A program made the position numbers and the translations under genes. Of a stretch of 64,000 nt of DNA, positions 34,228 to 42,021 are shown piece after piece. The notes below the pieces were generated by a model, which saw only the letters and a list, made by a program, of their open reading frames with translations, searched no databases and was not told the DNA's origin. How positions within the stretch are numbered: the first letter of the stretch is position 1; every line of letters starts with the position of its first letter. Source of the stretch: Bacteroidota bacterium (GTDB lineage Bacteria > Bacteroidota > Bacteroidia > Chitinophagales > Chitinophagaceae); assembly GCA_029560415.1 (NCBI GenBank), contig JAKQKY010000057.1:45677-109676 (forward strand), written 5' to 3'.

Positions 34228-35073
34228 TTAAACCGCTCCCGATCGGGCAGCTTCCCATCCTATGATGATGGCCTTCCTGGTTGGTCCCCATCGATACCCG
34301 CCAAATGTTCCGCTGGCCTGTATCACGCGGTGACAGGGTATGATAAAGGCAACTGGATTGCTGCCAATAGCGGTTCCTACTGCCCGGTAGGCTTTTGCAT
34401 GTTGTATGCCGGTTGCTATTTCTGCATAGGTTGACAGGTTGCCTTGTGGAATTTTCAATAGGGCTTCCCAAACTTTCAACTGGAATTCGGTGCCTTTTAA
34501 ATGTAATTTAATCTGTTTTGTATTGCTCCAGTCTTCGGTAAAAATCTGCAATGCATCTTGTTGCAAGCGATCGGTTACCTGGCTGATGGTCGCATTGGTA
34601 AAATGTAGCTGAAGTCCCTGCAATGCGATGCCGGCATCATCGGCAAAAGCCATGTAGCATATTCCTTTTTGAGTTGACGCAACAATGATGTTGCCAAACT
34701 GCGTTTCTGCGTAACTGTAATGTATGTGCAGGTTTTCGCCGCCATTCTTATATTCACCGGGCGTCATGCCTTCAATGCTTACAAAAAGATCGTGCAGCCT
34801 GCCGGTTCCCGAAAGCCCGGTTTCAAAGGCCGCATCTGAAAGGGTAGATGCTTGTTCTTTCAATATTTTTTTAGCATGTTCTATACTGATGTATTGCAGG
34901 AATTTTTTTGGACTCACACCAGCCCATTCGGTAAACAGGCGCTGGAAATGAAACGGGCTCATGTGAACCTGTTGTGCCACTTCGTCCAGGCTTGGTTGCC
35001 TGGTATGATGTTGATGGATGTTATCAATGGCGGCTGCGATCCGGTTAAAATTCAATTGTTGCTGTTCGTTCAT
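34228..35073 (-). CDS. AraC-domain / O6-methylguanine-DNA methyltransferase fusion (Ada-like)
   Basis: 281 residues. An AraC-type helix-turn-helix occupies about 1-105 (PSLDEVAQQVHMSPFHFQRL). A spacer is followed by the MGMT domain at about 180-275, whose acceptor Cys247 lies in IIPCHRVIQASG, with GGYRWG just after. MGMT transfers O6-alkyl groups from guanine to this cysteine in a suicide reaction. The order AraC-MGMT lacks the N-terminal zinc Ada domain with its phosphotriester cysteine, so this is the shorter Ada-like form seen in many Bacteroidota. It may activate its own operon, which includes the alpha/beta hydrolase. A second MGMT-like gene without the cysteine lies at 41.3 kb. Confidence 0.92.
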   Translation of the reverse strand: MNEQQQLNFNRIAAAIDNIHQHHTRQPSLDEVAQQVHMSPFHFQRLFTEWAGVSPKKFLQYISIEHAKKILKEQASTLSDAAFETGLSGTGRLHDLFVSIEGMTPGEYKNGGENLHIHYSYAETQFGNIIVASTQKGICYMAFADDAGIALQGLQLHFTNATISQVTDRLQQDALQIFTEDWSNTKQIKLHLKGTEFQLKVWEALLKIPQGNLSTYAEIATGIQHAKAYRAVGTAIGSNPVAFIIPCHRVIQASGTFGGYRWGPTRKAIIIGWEAARSGAV

Positions 35074-35241
35074 CCCGTTTGTAATTAGGATGTAAAAATA
35101 GAATGCTTATCGTGCACTTCAAACCCGATTCTTGCGATGTTGAACGATGGTCAATCAACAGGTATGATGTTTAAGCTTTGTTTATTAAAATGCCATCCGG
35201 TAAAAAAGCATAATTTGAGCGCTCAATTCATCAGTTTACTT

Positions 35242-36948
35242 ATGAGATCTTTTTGTTTTATAACATTGTTTTTCTGTTCTTTTGTTTGTCATGGCCAGGA
35301 TCTATTGATCCCATATCAGCAGGGTAAAAAAGTGGGATTGGCAGATGTAAACGGTAAGTTGAAAATTCCTGCAACATTCGACCAGGTGAAATGGATCGTG
35401 GATCGTTATTTCGAAACTTCCTCTAAAATATACTTCAGTGATACATTTCAAACCAGCGGTGGCAAAACCATTATCCGAAAGGATAGTGTACTGTCTAAAG
35501 GCATCATCTATAACGGCAGGCAATTGCCGCTGAAAGAGCTTTATAGCAAATTTGAAATATTGCCTGGCAAATGTATCATCGCTAAAAATGAAAACAGGAA
35601 TTATGGTTTAGGGAAAGAACGATACAATCGTTTGAACCGAAAAGAAAAATTTATCAGCCTAATTAACCTTAAAGGTGAAAATGTTTATCCTGATAATTTT
35701 AAAAGGATCCAGAAATTTGATACTACAGGTAGTCTTTCAAAAGATAAACGGATGTCGCGGTATATTTTATTTGGTTCCCAGGATTTTGAGGAACGATATA
35801 GTTTATTTGTTTTTGATATTGAGAAACAACAGATCAGTGAATGGTTGTTGAAAAATGTTGAAAGACTTAAAGTAACGGATGCGGAATATCGTCATAAAAT
35901 GATCCGTTTTGAGTACAAGGATGATTTAGGGAATGCTATTGAAAAGCTTGTTCAGTATAAGTCCGGGAAATTTGTCATTGAAAGTTTACCTCCCAGGCCA
36001 AAGTCACTTGAATCTACTGGAAACTATCAAGGTTCAGGCGACGGCAACGGGCAGCGTGATTATTCCGAAACAATGGTGGAAGAGCCCAGGGATGAAAGAA
36101 TTGTAATAAAGGGTACAGAACCCAATTTTACAGCTTATCTAAACCAGGTAAACGATTCTCTTTTTTATGTAACTAACTGGAACGAGAAAACGCATATCCC
36201 TTTACCTGGGGATCTACGCCTGGTATTTACGGATGAAAGGAATAAGCGCCAGGAGATGCCCGTCATCTATAAGCAACAAAATCGTTTTGGTTTGATTGAA
36301 CAGGGTAAGATCGGTAAGGCCCTGTATGATTCATTGGTTTATTTTGGCAATGGTTATATTGCCTGTCGTTCTAAAGAGGCGGGCTCAGGTTGTGGTACGA
36401 TAAATAAGGATGGACAACCAGTCGTACCTTTTGTTTATGATTCGATCGGCGGTGATGTGTTGCAACTGGTGGTTGAGAATGGTAAAGATTACCAACGTGA
36501 TTCGGCTTTTTTTACATTGAAGGAAAAAGGAAGAAGGTATGAATCCAAAATAATTAAACCCAATCCTTATGTAAAAACCGCTGCTGCTAGCCTGCTTGTG
36601 TATAAGAATGGCAAGGCTGGTGTGATCAATAATCTAAATGAATTGATCATTCCAATAGCTTACGACGAGATCTTCGAAAATGGCATGGATTATATAAAAC
36701 CCCAAAAAGCCGGTTTTTATATTCTTAAAAATAAAGGCCTCTATGGAATCACCTGGTTAATGTATAATAAAGATGTTAAGCATTATGAAATGCAGCAAAC
36801 CATCGAACCTGTTTTTGAGCATATCCCTTGCTTTGTCTACATCAATTATTACGGAATTAGCGGAAGTTTGCTCATTGGTTTATATGATGACGCATTTCGT
36901 TTTATTGGTTTTGCAGGCAAGGATGGAAGAAAGTATTATGGAAAGTAA
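35242..36948 (+). CDS. Secreted WG-repeat protein
   Basis: 568 residues from the ATG at 35242, which begins a signal peptide (MRSFCFITLFFCSFVCHGQ). A longer in-frame start at 35137 would add 35 residues ahead of it, which is unlikely. WG-type repeats are seen near the N-terminus (GKKVGLADVNGKLKIPATFD) and again in the C-terminal half (YKQQNRFGLIEQGKIGKALY, INKDGQPVVPFVYDSIGG, YKNGKAGVINNLNELIIPIA, KNKGLYGITWLMYNK). A linker with Ser/Gly/Glu residues near 265-300 splits the two groups. WG repeats probably form beta-rich binding surfaces. The role is unknown. The gene is alone, upstream of the stress module. Confidence 0.84.
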   Translation: MRSFCFITLFFCSFVCHGQDLLIPYQQGKKVGLADVNGKLKIPATFDQVKWIVDRYFETSSKIYFSDTFQTSGGKTIIRKDSVLSKGIIYNGRQLPLKELYSKFEILPGKCIIAKNENRNYGLGKERYNRLNRKEKFISLINLKGENVYPDNFKRIQKFDTTGSLSKDKRMSRYILFGSQDFEERYSLFVFDIEKQQISEWLLKNVERLKVTDAEYRHKMIRFEYKDDLGNAIEKLVQYKSGKFVIESLPPRPKSLESTGNYQGSGDGNGQRDYSETMVEEPRDERIVIKGTEPNFTAYLNQVNDSLFYVTNWNEKTHIPLPGDLRLVFTDERNKRQEMPVIYKQQNRFGLIEQGKIGKALYDSLVYFGNGYIACRSKEAGSGCGTINKDGQPVVPFVYDSIGGDVLQLVVENGKDYQRDSAFFTLKEKGRRYESKIIKPNPYVKTAAASLLVYKNGKAGVINNLNELIIPIAYDEIFENGMDYIKPQKAGFYILKNKGLYGITWLMYNKDVKHYEMQQTIEPVFEHIPCFVYINYYGISGSLLIGLYDDAFRFIGFAGKDGRKYYGK

Positions 36949-37136
36949 TTTGCTCCTGGTCAAGCGATAGCAAGGCATTTAATTAAACAGTTTCGTTGTA
37001 AGTGAAAACGATTGCTAGAGTTTTCATATTTTTCAATCTTTACTTTTCCAGGTAAGGATGATATTTCAATTTATATATCCCCCATAAATTTCGATTTTAT
37101 TCCGGTTAAATTCAATGAGTAGGATCAAGGTTCATG

Positions 37137-37150
37137 CTGATGTGCATCAG
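37137..37150. promoter_or_regulatory. FNR-like palindrome upstream of the USP gene
   Basis: CTGATGTGCATCAG contains TGAT-N4-ATCA, the core of the FNR consensus TTGAT-N4-ATCAA. Its centre is about 41 bp before the start site predicted from the TATGTTTG box at 37173, which is the position of a class II activator. Confidence 0.55.
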
Positions 37151-37172
37151 TATTCCTGCCAACAGGCCCAAT

Positions 37173-37180
37173 TATGTTTG
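37173..37180 (+). promoter_or_regulatory. -7 box of the universal stress protein gene
   Basis: TATGTTTG is an exact TAnnTTTG match. The usual TTTG -33 element is missing and its place abuts the FNR-like palindrome, which fits activator-dependent transcription. The leader would be about 80 nt. Confidence 0.5.
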
Positions 37181-37262
37181 TTTGCTATATAAGTTTAAGC
37201 ATACTATGCTGGTTCAATCATGTCTTAAAATTTAATAGCTCTTCAAACTAAAATGCGGGTAT

Positions 37263-38096
37263 ATGAAAACCTTATTTGTTGCTACTGATTTTTCAGCTAA
37301 TGCTTTAAATGCTGCCATCTATGCCACCAATATGGCAAAAGATATTCATGCTTCAATCCTTTTATTTCATGTAACTACATTGCCTGTTAATTACGGCGAG
37401 ATACCCGGCGTTGTGCAATCAGATGAAATGATGCATGAAGCAAATGCATTAATGACAACATTAATTGATCAACTGAATATCGAATCGGGGCATTCTGTCG
37501 AAATTCAACCGCTCATTAAAATGGGCATTTTCAATGCTGAATTGCAGGTAAGTTGTGCTGCCATTAAACCTTATGCGGTGATCATGGGTACCCAAGGGTC
37601 AACATCAACTGAGCGATTGATGTTTGGAAGTCATACCCTCTATGCTGCCCGTAATCTTGATTGGCCTTTCATCGGTATACCTCCTGGGGTTACCTATAAG
37701 CCAGTTAAAAAAATTGCGCTGGCCTGCGATTTCCGCCAGATCAACGAAACCATGCCACTGGAAACTGTTCAATTACTTACCAAAGATTTTGATGCAGCCT
37801 TGTATATTTTACATTCTGGTGATATGGAACAGTTCAATCCCGAGAAAGAATTTTCTTCTGGACGATTAAGGGATATGTTATCTACCCTGCACCCTGTATT
37901 TCATTTTATCAATACACCCGATGTTGATACCGGTATCATGAATTTTGTACAGCACCAGGAAGTTGATTGGCTGATCGTGTTGCCTAAAAAGCACGGTTTC
38001 CTTGATCGGATCCTGCATAAAAGTCATACTTCCCAATTACTGTTGCATTGCCGGGTTCCAGTGATCGCATTGCACCAACACTCATCAATCAATTAA
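37263..38096 (+). CDS. Universal stress protein with two UspA domains
   Basis: 277 residues, two tandem Usp domains (about 1-140 and 150-275). Domain 1 starts KTLFVATDFSANALNAAIYA and keeps the nucleotide-binding motif G-x2-G-x9-G-S in GTQGSTSTERLMFGS, so it should bind ATP. Domain 2 begins KKIALACDFRQINE and its loop region (LPKKHGFLDRILHKSHTSQL) is more diverged. Such tandem Usp proteins are induced by hypoxia and energy limitation in several bacteria. It opens a run of stress and energy genes: PEP synthase begins 5 bp after its stop, so they form an operon. An FNR-like site and promoter precede it. Confidence 0.92.
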   Translation: MKTLFVATDFSANALNAAIYATNMAKDIHASILLFHVTTLPVNYGEIPGVVQSDEMMHEANALMTTLIDQLNIESGHSVEIQPLIKMGIFNAELQVSCAAIKPYAVIMGTQGSTSTERLMFGSHTLYAARNLDWPFIGIPPGVTYKPVKKIALACDFRQINETMPLETVQLLTKDFDAALYILHSGDMEQFNPEKEFSSGRLRDMLSTLHPVFHFINTPDVDTGIMNFVQHQEVDWLIVLPKKHGFLDRILHKSHTSQLLLHCRVPVIALHQHSSIN

Positions 38097-38101
38097 AAGC
38101 C

Positions 38102-40489
38102 ATGAATACTTTTGTAAAGAAATTCAGTGAAATCGGTATCGGGGACATTGCAATGGTGGGAGGTAAAAATGCATCTCTCGGTGAAATGTACTCGAAGTTA
38201 TCTGCACAAGGAATACCCGTGCCCAATGGCTTTGCTGTTACAGCATTCGCTTTTGAAAGTTATCTCACTTCAAATGTATTTCATTCGGCTCTTTTTGAAA
38301 TAATGCGGCAACTTGATCGTAAAACATTTTCCAACCTGAAGGAAACGGGTAAGCAGGCAAGAGAACTACTCCTGAGTGGAACTATTCCGGAAGAGATCAA
38401 ACTGGCCATCCTGAAAGCTTACCGGGAACTGACCGCTGGTGACAAACAGGGCGTGGCTGTGCGAAGCAGCGCAACCGCAGAAGATCTGCCGCAGGCAAGC
38501 TTTGCAGGTCAACATGAATCCTATTTGAATGTGAAGAGTGAAGATGCCTTACTGAAGGCGGTGAAACAATGCTATGCTTCACTATACACTGACAGGGCCA
38601 TTAAATACAGGGAAGATAATGGGTTTGCACATCAGCGTGTAGACCTTTCCGTTGGTATTCAAAAAATGGTACGTGCCGATAAAGCCTGTTCAGGTGTTGC
38701 CTTTACCCTGGAGCCCGAATCGGGTTTCAGGGATGTGATACACATAAGTGGTCTTTGGGGACTCGGCGAAAACCTCGTACAAGGAACGGTTACGCCGGAT
38801 GAATTTATATTGTTTAAGCCCACTTTGCAACAAGGCAAACTTGCCATCATCCAGAAAACGTTGGGCGAAAAAGCAAAGACGATGATCTACAGCGAAGAAG
38901 CTGCCGGAACCATTGTGAATATACCCACTTCAACAGAAAAGCAGGAACAGTATGTACTAACAGATGAAGAAGTAACCAAACTCGCCAAGTGGGCGATGAT
39001 CATTGAATCGCATTATGCAAAACCAATGGATATTGAATGGGCCAAAGACGGGTTTAGCGGGGAATTGTTTATTATTCAGGCCAGGCCTGAAACGGTTCAT
39101 TCGATGAGGAATCCATTGTTTGTACAGGAATATAAATTGAAAGATAAAGGGCACTTGATCGTTAGCGGTGAGGCCATTGGCAGCAAGATCGCCACTGGGG
39201 TTGCAAGAATTTTGCAGTCCCCTGCGGATGCCACCAAACTACAGCATGGCGATATCGTGGTGACCGATCTGACCAGCCCGGATTGGGACCCTATTTTAAA
39301 AAATGCGGGAGCCATCATAACGAATAAGGGTGGACGAACAAGTCATGCTTCCATTGTGGCCCGGGAAATTGGTGTGCCGGCGATTGTTGGTTGCGGGAAT
39401 GCAACGGAATTGATCAAAGAAGGAGAACTGATCACGGTTTCCTGTTGTGAAGGTAAAACGGGATTTGTGTATGAAGGAAAGGCGGCCATCAGCATCCGGG
39501 AGCTGGATTTTTCTACCATTAAAAAGCCAAAGAATACAGAAGTGATGCTGATCGCAGGCGACCCTGAGAAAGCATTCCGGTTATCAGGGTATCCGAATGA
39601 TGGCGTTGGTCTGATGAGGATCGAATTTATCATTACACATGCCATACAAATTCATCCCATGGCCCTGGTACGATTTGATTCTTTGCCCGATCTGCGGGTA
39701 AAGGAAAAAATAGAAACCCTCACCAAACATTATCCTGATAAGGAAAAGTATTTTGTTCATAAGCTCGCTGAAGGAGTGGCAACCATTGCAGCAGCATTTT
39801 ATCCGAAGGATGTGATCGTACGCATGAGCGATTTCAAGACCAATGAATATGCAAACCTGTTGGGAGGAAACACATTTGAACCTAAAGAAGAGAATCCAAT
39901 GCTTGGTTTCCGGGGAGCTTCGAGGTATTACCATCCCGATTACACCGAAGGATTCAGGCTGGAGTGTGAAGCCCTCAGCCGGGTAAGAGATGAGATGGGA
40001 TTGACCAACGTAAAATTGATGATCCCTTTCTGCAGAACACTCGATGAAGGCAGGAAAGTGATTGAGGTAATGAAAAAATATGGTTTAACACAGGGAGAGA
40101 ATGGACTGCAAATTTATGTGATGGCCGAAATACCCAGCAATGTGATCCTGGCAGAGCAGTTTGCAAAAATCTTTGATGGTTTTTCCATCGGCTCCAATGA
40201 CCTTACCCAACTAACGTTGGGGATTGATCGCGATTCGGCTATTATCAGCAACCTGTTCAGTGAGGAAAACGAGGCTGCTAAGGAAATGGTATCAGAGGTG
40301 ATTCGAAAAGCCAAAAAAGCCGGGGTGAAGATCGGGCTTTGCGGACAGGCGCCAAGCGATTTCCCATCCTACGCAAGTTTCCTGGTGAAGCAGGGTATCA
40401 ACAGCATTTCATTCAATCCCGATGCCTTGTTAAAAGGAATAGAAAATATTAACCGGGCCGAAGCAAGTATATTAGAAAAAGCAGTATAA
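38102..40489 (+). CDS. ppsA: Phosphoenolpyruvate synthase
   Basis: Makes phosphoenolpyruvate from pyruvate and ATP, with AMP and phosphate as products. 795 residues from the ATG at 38102 (MNTFVKKFSEI); the longer frame into the Usp gene is not credible. The ATP-grasp half carries GGKNASLGEMYSKL and RSSATAEDLPQASFAGQHES. The swivelling phosphohistidine domain carries GGRTSHASIVARE with catalytic His415. The C-terminal PEP-binding barrel has GLMRIEFIITH, LGFRGASRYYH, SIGSNDLTQLTLGIDRD and IGLCGQAPSD. Length and organisation fit PpsA rather than the longer pyruvate phosphate dikinase. It is in the Usp operon, which suggests use under energy stress or during gluconeogenic shifts. Confidence 0.95.
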   Translation: MNTFVKKFSEIGIGDIAMVGGKNASLGEMYSKLSAQGIPVPNGFAVTAFAFESYLTSNVFHSALFEIMRQLDRKTFSNLKETGKQARELLLSGTIPEEIKLAILKAYRELTAGDKQGVAVRSSATAEDLPQASFAGQHESYLNVKSEDALLKAVKQCYASLYTDRAIKYREDNGFAHQRVDLSVGIQKMVRADKACSGVAFTLEPESGFRDVIHISGLWGLGENLVQGTVTPDEFILFKPTLQQGKLAIIQKTLGEKAKTMIYSEEAAGTIVNIPTSTEKQEQYVLTDEEVTKLAKWAMIIESHYAKPMDIEWAKDGFSGELFIIQARPETVHSMRNPLFVQEYKLKDKGHLIVSGEAIGSKIATGVARILQSPADATKLQHGDIVVTDLTSPDWDPILKNAGAIITNKGGRTSHASIVAREIGVPAIVGCGNATELIKEGELITVSCCEGKTGFVYEGKAAISIRELDFSTIKKPKNTEVMLIAGDPEKAFRLSGYPNDGVGLMRIEFIITHAIQIHPMALVRFDSLPDLRVKEKIETLTKHYPDKEKYFVHKLAEGVATIAAAFYPKDVIVRMSDFKTNEYANLLGGNTFEPKEENPMLGFRGASRYYHPDYTEGFRLECEALSRVRDEMGLTNVKLMIPFCRTLDEGRKVIEVMKKYGLTQGENGLQIYVMAEIPSNVILAEQFAKIFDGFSIGSNDLTQLTLGIDRDSAIISNLFSEENEAAKEMVSEVIRKAKKAGVKIGLCGQAPSDFPSYASFLVKQGINSISFNPDALLKGIENINRAEASILEKAV

Positions 40490-40499
40490 ATATTATCAT

Positions 40500-41252
40500 A
40501 TGCAACGATTGAAAAATAAAGTAGCCATTGTTACCGGGGCGGCAGGTGGAATGGGCGCATCCGAGGCCATGTTATTTGCTAAAGAAGGAGCTATGGTGAT
40601 GGCCACCGATATACAGGAAGACAAATTGAATTCCTGGGTAACGGAAGCTCAATCGCAAGGTCTTACCATCAACTTCATGAGACTTGATGTAACCAATGAA
40701 ACTGATTGGGAAACCGTGGTGAATAAAACCATTTCATTGTATGGTAGAATAGATGTGCTGGTAAACAATGCGGGTATTTTTCCGGGCTTTACCGATTGTG
40801 AACATACCGATAAAAAGTTGTGGGACCAGGTGATCGCAATAAATCTAACGGGGCCTTACCTGGGCGCAAAAGCCTGTATTCCGCATATGCGCAAAGCTGG
40901 TGCAGGTTCTATTGTAAATATTGCGTCCATTGCAGGTTTGGTGGGAGGTAATGGCACCGCATATAGTGCATCCAAAGGTGGTTTGAGACTTCTTAGTAAA
41001 GACCTGGCCGTTACACTTGCCAAGGATAAGATCAGGGTGAATACCATTTGCCCGGGTGCTGTATTAACACCTATGACAGAAGGTCTTCTTTCAGAAGAGG
41101 CGATGAAAGAAACCATTAAAAACATGTCACCACAGGGACGGGTAGCCGAAGCTATTGAAATTGCATGGGGTGCTGTATACCTGGCTTCTGATGAATCTTT
41201 ATTTGTAACCGGAGCAGAGATCGTTATTGATGGTGGTGCAGTTGCCAGGTAG
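40500..41252 (+). CDS. SDR-family NAD(P)-dependent oxidoreductase
   Basis: 250 residues of the classical short-chain dehydrogenase type. The cofactor motif TGAAGGMG lies near residue 13 and NNAG near 90. Catalytic Ser is in NIASIAG and Tyr-x3-Lys in YSASKGG. CPGAVLTPM and the C-terminal DGGAVAR are typical of the FabG/glucose-dehydrogenase-like group. The substrate is unknown; a 3-oxoacyl or sugar alcohol role is possible. It starts 10 bp after ppsA, so it belongs to the stress operon. Confidence 0.91.
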   Translation: MQRLKNKVAIVTGAAGGMGASEAMLFAKEGAMVMATDIQEDKLNSWVTEAQSQGLTINFMRLDVTNETDWETVVNKTISLYGRIDVLVNNAGIFPGFTDCEHTDKKLWDQVIAINLTGPYLGAKACIPHMRKAGAGSIVNIASIAGLVGGNGTAYSASKGGLRLLSKDLAVTLAKDKIRVNTICPGAVLTPMTEGLLSEEAMKETIKNMSPQGRVAEAIEIAWGAVYLASDESLFVTGAEIVIDGGAVAR

Positions 41253-41282
41253 TATATAAAATACATTTTTATTGAATCAATT

Positions 41283-41762
41283 ATGGAAAAAGGTAAACAT
41301 TCATTAACCTGGAGAGAAAAGCTGGAAAAAGAAATGCTGCCTGAATTAGTAAATGTTCCACCCAAATGGTCGACACTCATTGGGAAGGGGAGAATGCTGA
41401 TACCAACGCCATTGCTTGTAGATGCTGCAGTGAGGAAGATTCCCAAAGGAAAGCTGGCTACCGTGAATGGAATTCGTCATTACCTGGCCGATGAATCAGG
41501 CGCATATATGACATGCCCGCTTACGACCGGTATCTTCCTCAATATTTGTGCCCATGCCGCAGAAGAAGATAAAATAAATGGTAAAAAAAGAATTACACCA
41601 TATTGGCGTGTGTTGAAAGAAGCTGGTCAGTTGAATCCAAAATTTCCCGGAGGTATCGATCAACAGGCAGCATATCTTAGGAAGGAAGGTTTCGATATAA
41701 TGACCAGTAAATCGGGTAAACGATTTTTTGTAAAAAATTATGAGCAAAATGTTTTTTATTAA
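41283..41762 (+). CDS. MGMT-like (alkyltransferase-like) protein lacking the acceptor cysteine
   Basis: 159 residues. The C-terminal two thirds follow the DNA-binding fold of O6-methylguanine methyltransferases: IPKGKLATVNGIRHYLAD corresponds to the IPxGxVxTYGxIA segment, and GGIDQQAAYLRKEGF to the end of the domain. Where MGMT has PCHRV this protein has PYWRVL, so the acceptor Cys is replaced by Tyr. Alkyltransferase-like proteins (ATL) of bacteria and yeast have Trp or Ala there; they bind alkylated guanine and recruit nucleotide excision repair. The insertion around AAEEDKINGKKRIT is unlike ATL. It is the last gene before the P-type ATPase and lies 30 bp after the SDR gene. Function as a damage sensor is inference. 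Confidence 0.72.
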   Translation: MEKGKHSLTWREKLEKEMLPELVNVPPKWSTLIGKGRMLIPTPLLVDAAVRKIPKGKLATVNGIRHYLADESGAYMTCPLTTGIFLNICAHAAEEDKINGKKRITPYWRVLKEAGQLNPKFPGGIDQQAAYLRKEGFDIMTSKSGKRFFVKNYEQNVFY

Positions 41763-41927
41763 ACTTAAATAGAAAGCCAGGCATTTTTTTTATGCATGCG
41801 TTTGTAATTCTCTAAAGAATATTGCAGGCGACTTTCGGTAATGCTTGTTTCCTTTTAACCTGTTTCCTTTTTTTTAGTACCTGGGCATGCTGGCAGGTAG
41901 AAATTGTAACGGTCGTCAGTTTACCCG

Positions 41928-41941
41928 GTGATTTACATCAG
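41928..41941. promoter_or_regulatory. FNR-like palindrome upstream of the P-type ATPase gene
   Basis: GTGATTTACATCAG contains TGAT-N4-ATCA, as does the site before the Usp gene. A TATGTTTA box at 41968-41975 (one base off TAnnTTTG) lies 32 bp from its centre, so the site is about 4 bp further from the -7 box than in the Usp promoter. Confidence 0.5.
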
Positions 41942-42021
41942 TTTTGATGGAAGGGCTGATGCCATTTTATGTTTATCTTTATTAGCTGCATTTTTATTTC
42001 ATTTCACACTTAAATACTCCC

